The notes: generated by a model from the letters alone, not told the origin. A stretch of 57,850 nt of DNA from JAZREA01 sp045660545 (GCA_045660545.1 JAZREA010000008.1:1-57850); one strand, 5' to 3'; shown: positions 32,326-41,042, numbered from the stretch's first letter. Numbers and translations are program-made.

Positions 32326-33006
32326 ATGAAAAAAGTTGCATCATTAATTTTGATGCTATGCTGTTTGTTGCTTACGGCGTGCAGTATGAACATCGGAACA
32401 AAAGACGGCGTTGAAAGTGGGCTTGTGCCACAGAACGGAGAAAATGTCAAAAAAACGTATGATGTTGAAAAATACTTTATAGAAAACTATGTCGACGAGA
32501 GAAAGCTCCCGATACTCGACATTCATATTCAAAATCCGTTTGTTGACGGCGACAGGACGCTGGTTTTAGACGACAGTATTGAAAACAATCTTGAGCTTAT
32601 GATATACGAATATTACCGCAACCTGACGTCCGGCTCGTTTGAAGAGGCAAAAGCCAATATTGCAGACACGTCTCTTTATGCGGCGACAGAAGCTTATGAA
32701 AACAACTTTAAGGACGGAATATATTACAGCAAAATCATAATTGACGAAATAGAGCTTGTTGGCAAAGATGACCTTGATGAAATTACGAACAACAACAAGC
32801 AGGCGATTGTTAAGCTGTTGGACGACCTGAATATGAAAGAATTTGCGATTGTGGAAGTTGAAAAGACTATCCGCCACAACGAAAAAAGCCTCAGCCTGGC
32901 TCCGCAGGTTGGCGACGCAGATGTAAAAAGGTACTTTGTGCTCGGCAAGGCAGACGGCGATTACAAAATTGTTGAGGTGTATTGGGAAGGCTTTTTGGCT
33001 GACTGA
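32326..33006 (+). CDS. Lipoprotein of unknown function
   Basis: 226 residues. A lipoprotein signal with lipobox LLTACSMN places it on the outer face of the membrane. The mature part is mixed alpha/beta and acidic, with no motif that I recognise. An NTF2-like fold is possible from the helix-then-sheet order, but this is a guess. AAAAGGAGAAG precedes the ATG. Confidence 0.75.
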   Translation: MKKVASLILMLCCLLLTACSMNIGTKDGVESGLVPQNGENVKKTYDVEKYFIENYVDERKLPILDIHIQNPFVDGDRTLVLDDSIENNLELMIYEYYRNLTSGSFEEAKANIADTSLYAATEAYENNFKDGIYYSKIIIDEIELVGKDDLDEITNNNKQAIVKLLDDLNMKEFAIVEVEKTIRHNEKSLSLAPQVGDADVKRYFVLGKADGDYKIVEVYWEGFLAD

Positions 33007-33131
33007 CCGGGCAAAAGAGAACGATAATTCGGCATTTGAATTTGCTCTTGTGTCGGCTGCAACGTTAAAAGTGTTGAGTGAAAATCAAGGTCTTTACAAG
33101 AAATGTATGATTATAAGATGGGGATGATTTT

Positions 33132-33686
33132 ATGTTAGTATTAGCTTATGTTTTAAGTTTGTCGGGGTTGGCTTGTATGATTTCGGCTTCTCTTATTAAG
33201 GGGGAGAGGATGAAAACTACGTTGTTTTTAGTGTTTTGTGCCAACCTTTTAGTCGGAACAAGCTACCTTTTAGACGGTAGCGGTCTTGTGGGTGCGGCGG
33301 CGCTTTATCGTGGCGCGGTGCAAACGCTTATAAACTATTTTTATGAGTCAAAGCAAAAGCCGCTTCCAAAATGGCTGATCGCATGCTATGCGGTTGCTAT
33401 TGTGGCCGTGAATCTTATTGTAGAAGGCAAATTGACGGCCCTTGGACTTCTTGTTATCGTTGCTTCGTTTGTGTTCCTCTTGTGTATTCTACAGAAAAAC
33501 GGCGCGGGATATCGTTTCTGGACTATTATTAGCATGCTGCTTTGGTGCTTGTACGACGTTCTTGCCGGTACTTACAGCGCGCTGTTGACACACGGAACTT
33601 TGCTTGTGTTTACGGTTGTCGGTATGATTATCCACGACAGAAACAAATACAAAAAAGCAACAAAGGACAAAAGCGTTATCGAATGA
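33132..33686 (+). CDS. YgjV-family inner membrane protein
   Basis: 184 residues with six to seven helices. The repeated short helices with FLVFCANLLVGTSYLLDG and TLINYFYESKQKPLPKW are typical of the YgjV group. The function is unknown. GGGGATG precedes the ATG. It is followed within 40 bases by a CPBP protease gene. Confidence 0.75.
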   Translation: MLVLAYVLSLSGLACMISASLIKGERMKTTLFLVFCANLLVGTSYLLDGSGLVGAAALYRGAVQTLINYFYESKQKPLPKWLIACYAVAIVAVNLIVEGKLTALGLLVIVASFVFLLCILQKNGAGYRFWTIISMLLWCLYDVLAGTYSALLTHGTLLVFTVVGMIIHDRNKYKKATKDKSVIE

Positions 33687-33725
33687 TTTTTGCCGCGTGG
33701 TTTTGATAAAAAGAAGGTGCATAAT

Positions 33726-34427
33726 TTGCAACACAAAGAATATAATAAGGTAATTAACGCGAAAAAGACCGTGGTTATGTTTTTGCTTATAGTGGCTTTT
33801 TGTATCATAATGGCGGCTGTGGATGGAATATTAATGGCCGGTTATGTGGTTAAGTCGATTGTAAAGCTCGTCTTGTTTTTAATGCTCCCTGCCGTATATT
33901 CTTTTTGCGACAAGGATGTTTCGGTAAGGGATATGTTTGTGCCGGATAAAAAGGGAATTGTGCCTGCGCTTTTGCTTGGCGTGTCGGTGTATGCTTTGAT
34001 TTTGGGAGGATACTTTCTTTTAAAGGATGTTTTTGACTTTTCGTCGATTACGGGCGCGCTTACTAAAAACACCGGTGTTACGAGAGATAACTTTGTGTTT
34101 GTTTCGCTGTACATATCTTTTGTCAATTCACTTTTGGAAGAGTTTTTCTTTCGCGGGTTTGCCTTTTTAAACCTAAGGCGCATAGCGGGGAGAAAGGTGG
34201 CGTACATATTCAGCGCAACAGTGTTTGCGGTATACCATATCGCCATGATGGTGGGATGGTTTGGTATTGGGCTGTTTTTGCTTGTTATGGCGGGTCTTTT
34301 CGCAGGCGGGCTTATATTTAACTACCTTAACGAAAAAAGCTCGACAATTTATCCCTCGTGGTTTGTGCACATGTTTGCGAACTTTGCCATAAACACGGTT
34401 GGGTTTATGCTGTTTGGGATAATATGA
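33726..34427 (+). CDS. CPBP-family intramembrane metalloprotease (CaaX-type)
   Basis: 233 residues with about seven helices. Motif 1 SLLEEFFFRGFAFLNL (EExxxR) and motif 2 FAVYHIAMM (FxxxH) are present; the third His/Asn motif is FVHMFANF. CPBP proteases process membrane or bacteriocin-like peptides. The start is uncertain. TTG 33726 has AAGAAGGTG at the right distance, so I prefer it to the TTG at 33690, which directly follows the preceding stop. Confidence 0.87.
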   Translation: MQHKEYNKVINAKKTVVMFLLIVAFCIIMAAVDGILMAGYVVKSIVKLVLFLMLPAVYSFCDKDVSVRDMFVPDKKGIVPALLLGVSVYALILGGYFLLKDVFDFSSITGALTKNTGVTRDNFVFVSLYISFVNSLLEEFFFRGFAFLNLRRIAGRKVAYIFSATVFAVYHIAMMVGWFGIGLFLLVMAGLFAGGLIFNYLNEKSSTIYPSWFVHMFANFAINTVGFMLFGII

Positions 34428-34467
34428 TTACATGGCGGTTTACACATACGGCAACGGCAGGTTGCTT

Positions 34468-34496
34468 GACTTTTTGAAATGCAGGTCATACAATGT
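34468..34496 (+). promoter_or_regulatory. Promoter of the SDR gene
   Basis: TTGACT at 34468-34473, 17 bases, TACAAT at 34491-34496. Confidence 0.7.
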
Positions 34497-34546
34497 TATT
34501 GTAGTATATTATGGTAAATATTAAAGATTAAAGGTGGGGACAGCAG

Positions 34547-35347
34547 ATGGGTTTTTTAAAGGGAAAAACGGCGATTTTGACGGGTGCGGGATATAATGTT
34601 TTGACTGATGGCAGGAGCGGCTCGATTGGTTACGGAATCGCAAACGCCTATGCCAAGGAAGGCGCAAACCTTGTAATCACCGGACGTAATGTAAAAAAGC
34701 TCGAACAGGCAAAGGAGGACCTTGAAGGCAAGTATGGAATTAAGGTTTTAGTTATTCAGGCTGACATCTCCGCAGGTGCTGACAACGAAGCTATTGCGAA
34801 GATGGTTGTCGAAGAGACGGTCAGGGAATTTGGCGGTATTGACGTGCTTATCAACACCGCACAGGCGTCTGCTTCCGGCGTTCCTATCAGCGAGAACACG
34901 ACCGAGCAGTTTGACCTTGCGATATATTCCGGGCTGTATGCTACTTTTTATTACATGAAGGCTTGTTATCCATACCTTGTAAAGTCCAAGGGAAGCGTGA
35001 TTAACTTTGCTTCGGGAGCGGGGCTTTTCGGCAACTACGGGCAAGGCGCTTACGCAGCGGCAAAAGAAGGAATCAGAGGACTAACACGTGTTGCGGCTAC
35101 GGAGTGGGCAAGGGACGGAATTAATGTAAACGTTATTTGCCCTTTGGCGTGGACTTCGCAGCTTGAAAGGTTTGAAAAAGAATATCCGGAAGCATTTAAA
35201 CAAAACGTTAAGATGCCGCCGGCGGGATATTACGGCGACACCGAGCTTGAAATCGGCAGAGTGTGCGTGCAGATTGTGTCTCCCGACTTTAAATATATGA
35301 ACGGAGAAACCATTACGCTTGAGGGCGGTATGGGGTTAAGGCCGTAG
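34547..35347 (+). CDS. Short-chain dehydrogenase/reductase
   Basis: 266 residues. The NAD(P)-binding GAGY...GSIGYGIA loop is longer than usual, with an insert (NVLTDGRSG). It is followed by VITGRN, the NTAQA equivalent of NNAG, the catalytic Ser in NFASGAGLFG and YAAAKEG (YxxxK). Close to 3-oxoacyl-ACP reductase-like SDRs; the substrate is unknown. It is a single-gene unit between its own promoter and terminator. Confidence 0.92.
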   Translation: MGFLKGKTAILTGAGYNVLTDGRSGSIGYGIANAYAKEGANLVITGRNVKKLEQAKEDLEGKYGIKVLVIQADISAGADNEAIAKMVVEETVREFGGIDVLINTAQASASGVPISENTTEQFDLAIYSGLYATFYYMKACYPYLVKSKGSVINFASGAGLFGNYGQGAYAAAKEGIRGLTRVAATEWARDGINVNVICPLAWTSQLERFEKEYPEAFKQNVKMPPAGYYGDTELEIGRVCVQIVSPDFKYMNGETITLEGGMGLRP

Positions 35348-35373
35348 GAGTGTAACGGTGTAAAAATACGATT

Positions 35374-35409
35374 AAGGACGATTCGGGTTTGTTCGGATCG
35401 TCCTTTTTT
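35374..35409 (+). terminator. Terminator of the SDR gene
   Basis: AAGGACGAT pairs with ATCGTCCTT, followed by a run of six T. Confidence 0.92.
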
Positions 35410-35430
35410 GATTTGGCTATGTGAAAAAAG

Positions 35431-35459
35431 TTGCCTAATCTGACAAAATATGATAAAAT
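35431..35459 (+). promoter_or_regulatory. Promoter of the TetR-type gene
   Basis: TTGCCT at 35431-35436, 17 bases, TAAAAT at 35454-35459. Confidence 0.65.
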
Positions 35460-35500
35460 ATGAGTAACAGTCGTAAAACGTAATTACGGAGGGTAATAGT

Positions 35501-36085
35501 ATGGCTAAAAAAGCATTCAGGAACACGAAGGGCAGAATTATTGTGGCGGCGTGGAAGCTGTTTTACGAACAGGGCTATGACGACACCACAATAGAGGAGA
35601 TTATAGATGAGTCGCAGACTTCCAAGGGGTCTTTTTATCACTACTTTACGGGTAAGGATGCCCTTTTGTCGTCGCTTTCTTATATGTTTGACGAAAAATA
35701 TGAGGAGCTTACCGAAAAGCTGGACGACAAAGGCTCGGCGATAGAAAAGCTTATATTCTTAAACAAAGAGCTGTTTACCATGGTCGAAAACAGCATATCT
35801 TTGGACCTGCTTGCAAAGCTTTTATCCTCACAGCTTGTAACTAAGGGTGAAAAGCACCTTTTGGACCACAACAGAACTTACTACAAGCTTTTAAGAAAGA
35901 TTATTTCCGCCGCACAGCAAGACGGCGAATTTACGCAGGAAAAGTCGGTTAACGACATGGTTAAGCTCTATGCGCTCAGCGAAAGGGCGTTTCTTTACGA
36001 CTGGTGCCTTTCGGACGGAAATTATTCGTTACATAGGTATTCGGAAGAGTGGTTGCCGTCGTTTTTGTCAAATTTTAAAAAATAA
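35501..36085 (+). CDS. TetR-family transcriptional regulator
   Basis: 194 residues. N-terminal HTH (KGRIIVAAWKLFYEQGYDDT, then SQTSKGSFYHYFTGKDALL) is a textbook TetR DNA-binding domain; the remaining helices would bind a ligand. It lies upstream of a sodium/solute symporter gene, with a perfect 14-bp inverted repeat between, a likely operator or its terminator. ACGGAGGG precedes the ATG. Confidence 0.93.
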   Translation: MAKKAFRNTKGRIIVAAWKLFYEQGYDDTTIEEIIDESQTSKGSFYHYFTGKDALLSSLSYMFDEKYEELTEKLDDKGSAIEKLIFLNKELFTMVENSISLDLLAKLLSSQLVTKGEKHLLDHNRTYYKLLRKIISAAQQDGEFTQEKSVNDMVKLYALSERAFLYDWCLSDGNYSLHRYSEEWLPSFLSNFKK

Positions 36086-36156
36086 ATATTTTTTGTTATT
36101 GTGTTTGGTCTAATCAAAAAACGTTGGAAATAAAAGGAAAACTTAATATTTATAAA

Positions 36157-36188
36157 AACAAAGTATAGAATTTATTCTATACTTTGTT
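36157..36188. promoter_or_regulatory. Perfect 14-bp inverted repeat upstream of the symporter promoter
   Basis: AACAAAGTATAGAA (36157-36170) and its exact complement (36175-36188) are parted by TTTA. It ends five bases before the -35 of the symporter gene. It has no T run on the plus strand, so it is a poor terminator and a candidate operator, perhaps for the TetR protein encoded just upstream. Confidence 0.6.
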
Positions 36189-36193
36189 CTGTA

Positions 36194-36222
36194 TTGCGTT
36201 CTATAAAAAAGTGTGATAAAAT
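36194..36222 (+). promoter_or_regulatory. Promoter of the symporter gene
   Basis: TTGCGT at 36194-36199, 17 bases, TAAAAT at 36217-36222. Confidence 0.7.
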
Positions 36223-36255
36223 AACCTGTGTTTGAATTTAAGGAGGATAATTATA

Positions 36256-37761
36256 ATGTTTAATTCGGAAATTTTGGCATTTGTACTATACTTTGTTGTA
36301 GTACTTGCGATAGGCGTTTACTTCTTCGCTCGCTCAAAGGGCGCAGGCGAAAAAGAATATTTCCTGGGCGGACGTTCTATGGGTCCCTGGGTTGCTGCTC
36401 TTTCTGCTCAGGCATCTGATATGAGCGCATGGTTGCTTATGGGTTTGCCGGGAAGTATCATTGCCTTTGGCTTTGGCCAGGCGTGGATTGGTATAGGTCT
36501 TGCTCTTGGTACTGCTCTTAACTGGATTTTTGTTGCTAAGAGACTCAGAAACTTCTCTGTTGCAGCTAACGACTCTATTACTGTTCCGCAGTATCTTTCT
36601 AACAGGTTTGCTACTAAGAGCCCTGTTTTACAGATTGTATCTGCTGTTATTTTCCTGGTGTTCTTTACTGTTTATGTTGCTTCAAGCTTTGTTGCGGGAA
36701 CATCTGTTTTCAGAACGATTTTTGAAGGACTTAGCGAACAGACAGCTATGCTTATTTTCGCAGCTATTATTTTGATTTACACCTTCCTGGGCGGGTTTAA
36801 TGCGGTTTGCTGGACTGACTTTTTCCAGGGTATGTTGATGCTTGTGGCTTTGCTTGCTGTTCCGATTGTAATTGTGTTTACTATGGACCTTGACACAAGC
36901 GCTCTTACTCAGGTTTTCTCGTACACAGACGCTAACGGTGCTGTTGTTGACTGTGCCTTTACGTCCAACTTCTTCTCGGCTGACTGGAAGGAAATATTGT
37001 CCGGTCTTGGCTGGGGACTTGGCTACTTTGGTATGCCGCACATTTTGGTTCGCTTTATGTCCATTAAGGATTCCAAGGTTGTTAAAAAGAGTGCGATTAT
37101 CGGTACCATATGGGTTGTTGTTGCGTTGGCGGCTGTTATTGTAATGTCTTACTTTGGCAGAATGATAGTTGCAGAGGAGCTTCTTACTCAGGGCAAACAG
37201 TCTATGGTGTTCATCGTGCTTGCAAGAAAGCTGTTCCCAGGATTTGTTGCCGGACTGCTTATGTCGGCGATTGTTGCGGCTTCGATGTCGACTGCTGACT
37301 CTCAGCTTTTGGTTGCTTCTTCTTCGTTTACAAGCGACATTTACAAGCCGATTTTCAGAAAGAACGCTTCCGACAAGGAAACTTTGTGGGTCGGCAGAAT
37401 TATAGTTCTTATCGTTTCGGTTGTTGCATACTTCATCGCAAGCAGCAAGGGTAGCGGCGCACAGGCTATTATGAACATGGTTGAAAACGCGTGGGCAGGC
37501 TTTGGCTCTTCGTTTGGACCGGTTATTATCCTTTCACTCTTCTGGAAGCGCTTTACTTACAAAGGTGCTGTTGCGGGCGTTATAGGCGGCGCAGTTGTAG
37601 ACGTTTTATGGCTTTTGTTTATGAGCCACACAGGAATTTACGAGATTATACCGGGATTTATCGTTGGTACAGTTTTGGCTGTTGTGGTTACACTTCTGGA
37701 CAAAAAACCGTCCGAAGAAGTTTGCGCTATATATGACGCAGCCACTTCTATGGAAGACTAA
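36256..37761 (+). CDS. putP: Sodium/proline symporter family protein (SSS family)
   Basis: 501 residues with about thirteen helices. Family segments: EKEYFLGGRSMGPWVAALSA, ASDMSAWLLMGLPGSI, the sodium-site SAIVAASMSTADSQLLVASS and a C-terminal ASSSFTSDIY. PutP-type carriers take up proline with sodium. The degree of match supports proline but does not exclude another organic solute. The start is ATG 36256 after AAGGAGG; in-frame 36232 lies before this site. Confidence 0.9.
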   Translation: MFNSEILAFVLYFVVVLAIGVYFFARSKGAGEKEYFLGGRSMGPWVAALSAQASDMSAWLLMGLPGSIIAFGFGQAWIGIGLALGTALNWIFVAKRLRNFSVAANDSITVPQYLSNRFATKSPVLQIVSAVIFLVFFTVYVASSFVAGTSVFRTIFEGLSEQTAMLIFAAIILIYTFLGGFNAVCWTDFFQGMLMLVALLAVPIVIVFTMDLDTSALTQVFSYTDANGAVVDCAFTSNFFSADWKEILSGLGWGLGYFGMPHILVRFMSIKDSKVVKKSAIIGTIWVVVALAAVIVMSYFGRMIVAEELLTQGKQSMVFIVLARKLFPGFVAGLLMSAIVAASMSTADSQLLVASSSFTSDIYKPIFRKNASDKETLWVGRIIVLIVSVVAYFIASSKGSGAQAIMNMVENAWAGFGSSFGPVIILSLFWKRFTYKGAVAGVIGGAVVDVLWLLFMSHTGIYEIIPGFIVGTVLAVVVTLLDKKPSEEVCAIYDAATSMED

Positions 37762-37770
37762 TTTAATGCG

Positions 37771-37811
37771 AAACCCTATGGGACTAAACGTTCCGTAGGG
37801 TTTTACTTTTT
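37771..37811 (+). terminator. Terminator of the symporter gene
   Basis: AAACCCTA(T)GG pairs with CC(G)TAGGGTTT, followed by a T-rich tail. Confidence 0.85.
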
Positions 37812-37846
37812 GGGTGTTAAGCTGCCACTGATTTTTATGGTAAATG

Positions 37847-37875
37847 TTGACTTTGTGTAAAATGTGTGCTAACAT
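37847..37875 (+). promoter_or_regulatory. Promoter of the PHP-domain gene
   Basis: TTGACT at 37847-37852, 17 bases, TAACAT at 37870-37875. The 75-base leader can fold (ACAAG near 37881 with CTTGT near 37915). Confidence 0.55.
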
Positions 37876-37957
37876 AAAAGACAAGGAACTTGCGGGATTT
37901 TGCCTGTCGGCTTCTTGTATATTTGATTATAATTAAACAAAAAGGTGGGGGATTTTA

Positions 37958-38974
37958 ATGAGAAAATATTTGTTACCTAAAGAAGGTAAGTTTTATAAGG
38001 CGGATTTACATTCTCATTCTACTATTTCTGACGGTAGGGCTACTCCGGAAGAGATGAAGGAATATTATAAGTCCAAAGGTTACAGCGTGCTCGCTCTTAC
38101 CGACCACGAGTATCTGGTTGAACATTCTGACCTTGATGAAAAGGACTTTGTAATGATTACGGGCTACGAGTACTGCATCTGCGAGTACGGCGAAGAGGTG
38201 TTTACCGACATTCAGGCTTGGTGGCACACAAAGACAATAGAACTTAACATCTACCCAAGAGACCAGAAAAACGATACACACGTTTGCTTTAACCCCAAGT
38301 ATGTTAACCACGGGGATAAGTCCCGTATACAGACTGTAAAGTACAGAGGGGAACTTGCTGAGCGTGAATTTTCTGTTGAGGGCATCCAGAAGGTTATTGA
38401 CGAGGCTTTGGCTAACGACTGCATTGTCGCTATAAACCATCCGAGATATTCTATGATAAGGCCGGAGTTCTACGGCCAGTTAAAGGGCTGGAAGCTGTTC
38501 GAGATTATCAACCAGAAGGAATTTGACGCCAACGACGAGCACAACATCCACGAGTATGACGAATTGTTAGAGATGGGGCATAAGGTTTTCCTTACTGCAT
38601 CTGATGACAACCACAAGCCATTTGTATACGACAGTAAAACTGACGTAAGGCCCTGGCCGTTTACGATGATTAAGGCGGAGGAGCTTACACACAAGGCGAT
38701 TTTTGACGCTATTGAAAACGGTAATATGTATGCTTCGCAGGGTCCTGAGATTTACGACCTTTATATCGAGGACGGGGTAGCGCATATCAGCTGTTCTGAC
38801 GCTAAGTTTATTGGAATGAAGACAAACTTCAGACCGAGAGGAATGAAGTCAGCTCCGGAGGGAGAGTACATTAACGATGCGGAATTTAAGATTGTAGAGG
38901 GTACGGAATATGTCCGCTTTACGATTGTGGACGAATACGGCAGACGCGCATATACAAGGGCATATTTTATTTAA
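37958..38974 (+). CDS. PHP-domain phosphoesterase-like protein
   Basis: 338 residues. Metal-binding His pairs of the PHP fold: KADLHSHSTISDGRATPEEM, LALTDHEYL, AINHPRYSM and TASDDNHKPF. The C-terminal 80 residues form a separate small beta domain. PHP proteins of this length hydrolyse small phosphate esters or act as CehA-like enzymes; the substrate is unknown. It is a single-gene unit with its own promoter and terminator. Confidence 0.87.
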   Translation: MRKYLLPKEGKFYKADLHSHSTISDGRATPEEMKEYYKSKGYSVLALTDHEYLVEHSDLDEKDFVMITGYEYCICEYGEEVFTDIQAWWHTKTIELNIYPRDQKNDTHVCFNPKYVNHGDKSRIQTVKYRGELAEREFSVEGIQKVIDEALANDCIVAINHPRYSMIRPEFYGQLKGWKLFEIINQKEFDANDEHNIHEYDELLEMGHKVFLTASDDNHKPFVYDSKTDVRPWPFTMIKAEELTHKAIFDAIENGNMYASQGPEIYDLYIEDGVAHISCSDAKFIGMKTNFRPRGMKSAPEGEYINDAEFKIVEGTEYVRFTIVDEYGRRAYTRAYFI

Positions 38975-38989
38975 TATTTAAAACAAAAG

Positions 38990-39040
38990 CAGTGGATTTT
39001 AAAGCGGGAAAAGAGCTTTGAAATTCACTGTTTTATTTTG
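38990..39040 (+). terminator. Terminator of the PHP-domain gene
   Basis: CAGTGGATTT with AAAGC pairs with GCTTT and AAATTCACTG (one GU pair, small bulges), followed by a T-rich tail. Flanking A and T runs could allow use in both directions. Confidence 0.8.
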
Positions 39041-39103
39041 TCAAAATGAAGGGGGAGTTTTGGTAGAATATTAACAAAAATGACATAAAATGTTTTAATT
39101 TGT

Positions 39104-39132
39104 TTGACTTTTATATAGCGGTATGATATAGT
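39104..39132 (+). promoter_or_regulatory. Promoter of xpt
   Basis: TTGACT at 39104-39109, 17 bases, TATAGT at 39127-39132. The first 17 bases recur in nearly the same form at 39148-39163 within the leader. No purine riboswitch core is seen. Confidence 0.7.
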
Positions 39133-39193
39133 ATTTTTGTAGAAATATTGACTTTTATAAGCGCTTGGCTTTTGTTCGGGAGGGTGATTTATT

Positions 39194-39766
39194 ATATTAG
39201 CGTTAGAGGAAAAGATTTTAAACGAAGGCAAGGTCCTTCCGGGCGATATACTAAAAGTTGACTGCTTTTTAAATCACCAGCTTGACGTTGGCTTTATAAT
39301 GGAGATGGGCAAGGAGATTGCGAGGCTCTTTGAGGGTGAAAACATCACAAGGCTGCTCACGATTGAAACCTCCGGCATCCCGATAGCTTTTGCTGCGGCG
39401 CAGGTGATGGGTGTTCCTTTGGTTTTTGCGAAAAAGAACAAGTCAATAAACGTGCCTGAAAATGTGTATTCTGCATCTGTTGCTTCCTACACGCGCAAAA
39501 ATGTGTACGACGTTATTGTAAGCCAGGACTACATTTTAGAGGGCGACAGAGTGCTTATCATAGACGACTTTTTGGCAAAAGGCAACGCTCTTAGGGGTCT
39601 TATCGACATAGTCGGACAGGCGGGTGCGACGGTTTGCGGCTGCGCAATCGCGATTGAAAAGGGCTTCCAGGGCGGCGGAGACGAGCTAAGAGGCGAAGGT
39701 GTCAGGGTTGAATCTCTGGCGATAGTGGAAAGTATGCAAAACGGCTCGCTTAGTTTTCGCGACTGA
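39194..39766 (+). CDS. xpt: Xanthine phosphoribosyltransferase, non-standard start
   Basis: 190 residues counted from 39194. It converts xanthine and PRPP to XMP for purine salvage. Family blocks: LKVDCFLNHQLD, TIETSGIPIAFAAA, the FAKKNKS loop, the PRPP-binding VLIIDDFLAKGNA and IEKGFQGGGDEL. The conserved N-terminus (LALEEKILNEGKVLPGDI) is encoded, but no ATG, GTG or TTG stands before it. After the in-frame TGA the codons are TTT ATT ATA TTA GCG. GGGAGGG lies nine bases before ATA 39194, where the Met of other Xpt would fall. Either ATA or ATT starts translation, or the ATG has mutated or been misread. The first in-frame ATG (39299) would remove 35 conserved residues. Confidence 0.88.
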   Translation: MLALEEKILNEGKVLPGDILKVDCFLNHQLDVGFIMEMGKEIARLFEGENITRLLTIETSGIPIAFAAAQVMGVPLVFAKKNKSINVPENVYSASVASYTRKNVYDVIVSQDYILEGDRVLIIDDFLAKGNALRGLIDIVGQAGATVCGCAIAIEKGFQGGGDELRGEGVRVESLAIVESMQNGSLSFRD

Positions 39767-39771
39767 AAGTG

Positions 39772-39790
39772 TATGTAATTTATTTACATA
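39772..39790. promoter_or_regulatory. Inverted repeat upstream of the BMP lipoprotein gene
   Basis: TATGTAA and TTACATA are exact complements with a five-base spacer. It lies in the 61-base gap between xpt and the purine-uptake genes and could be an operator. Confidence 0.35.
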
Positions 39791-39827
39791 AATTTTAACA
39801 AAGCCGAAAGGCGGGAGGATGTTTAAG

Positions 39828-41033
39828 ATGAAAAAAGTTCTTTCACTACTTATTGTTCTTGCTATGCTCGTAGGAACAGTAACAATGCTTGCAGGTTGCG
39901 GCGACAAGGCTGTAAGCGACGATTTTAAAATCGGTTTCATTTTCTTGCACGACGAAAACTCTACTTATGACAAAAACTTCTTAGACGCTGCAAAGGCTGC
40001 TACAGAAGCTTTGGGTCTTAAAGCTGACCAGGTTGTTTTCAAGACAAACGTTCCTGAAGGTAACGAATGTTATGAATCTGCGGCAGACCTTGCTGACCAG
40101 GGTTGCGACATCGTGTTCGCAAACAGCTTTGGTCACGAGCCTTATATGTTGAAGGCTGCAAAGGAATTCCCTGAGGTTCAGTTCTGCCATGCAACAGGTA
40201 CAACTGCTCACACAGAAAACGTTGACAACTTCCACAACGCATTTGCTTCTATCTACGAGGGCAGATATCTTGCAGGTATTGCTGCTGGTATGAAGCTTAA
40301 CGAAATGATTGAAAGCGGTAAGATTACTGCTGACGAAGCAAAGATGGGTTATGTAGGTGCTTATACATACGCTGAGGTTATCTCGGGCTATACATCTTTC
40401 TACCTTGGTGCTAAGTCTGTTTGTCCTTCTGTTACTATGGAAGTACAGTTTACAGGCAGCTGGTACGACGAAGCTTTGGAAAAAGAAGCTGCTACAAAGC
40501 TTCTTAGCAACAACTGCGTACTTATAAGCCAGCATGCTGACTCTATGGGTGCTCCTACTGCTTGTGAAAACGCAGGTGTTCCTAACGTTTCTTACAACGG
40601 CAGCACACAGAGCGCTTGCCCTAACACATTCATCGTTTCTTCAAGAATCGACTGGGCTCCGTACTTTACTTATATAATCAACACAGTTAAGGACGGCGGA
40701 AAGATCGCTCACGACTGGTGCGAAGGCTTTGAAGCTGGTTCTGTTGCTCTTACTGACATCAACGAGGCTGTTGCTGCTAAGGGTACAAAGGAAGCTATCG
40801 AAGCCGCTAAGGCTAAGCTTATCGCAGGCGAAGTACACGTATTTGACATCAACAACTTCACAGTTGAAGGCAAGAAGCTTGATTCTTACTTGGCTGATGT
40901 TGATACAGACGACGCTTACACACCTGATACAGAGGTTGTTTCTGACGGTTACTTCCACGAGTCTGAATTCCGTTCAGCTCCTTACTTCGACCTTCAGATT
41001 GACGGTATCACATTACTTAACAGCATGTTTTAA
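39828..41033 (+). CDS. BMP-family substrate-binding lipoprotein (nucleoside/purine uptake)
   Basis: 401 residues. A lipobox (TMLAGCGD) follows a 20-residue signal. The basic-membrane-protein fold follows: KIGFIFLHDENSTYDKNF, DIVFANSFGHEPYML, YEGRYLAGIAAGMKL and VLISQHADSMGAPTACE. BMP lipoproteins bind nucleosides for the ABC transporter encoded by the next three genes. Position after xpt supports purine uptake. ATG 39828 lies nine bases after GGGAGG; ATG 39819 is too close to that site. Confidence 0.93.
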   Translation: MKKVLSLLIVLAMLVGTVTMLAGCGDKAVSDDFKIGFIFLHDENSTYDKNFLDAAKAATEALGLKADQVVFKTNVPEGNECYESAADLADQGCDIVFANSFGHEPYMLKAAKEFPEVQFCHATGTTAHTENVDNFHNAFASIYEGRYLAGIAAGMKLNEMIESGKITADEAKMGYVGAYTYAEVISGYTSFYLGAKSVCPSVTMEVQFTGSWYDEALEKEAATKLLSNNCVLISQHADSMGAPTACENAGVPNVSYNGSTQSACPNTFIVSSRIDWAPYFTYIINTVKDGGKIAHDWCEGFEAGSVALTDINEAVAAKGTKEAIEAAKAKLIAGEVHVFDINNFTVEGKKLDSYLADVDTDDAYTPDTEVVSDGYFHESEFRSAPYFDLQIDGITLLNSMF

Positions 41034-41042
41034 TTCTCTATA

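Noticed and set aside
39110..39193. Purine riboswitch upstream of xpt
   Set aside because: Expected by analogy with other Firmicutes, but the conserved core and paired loops of the purine aptamer are not found in the leader.
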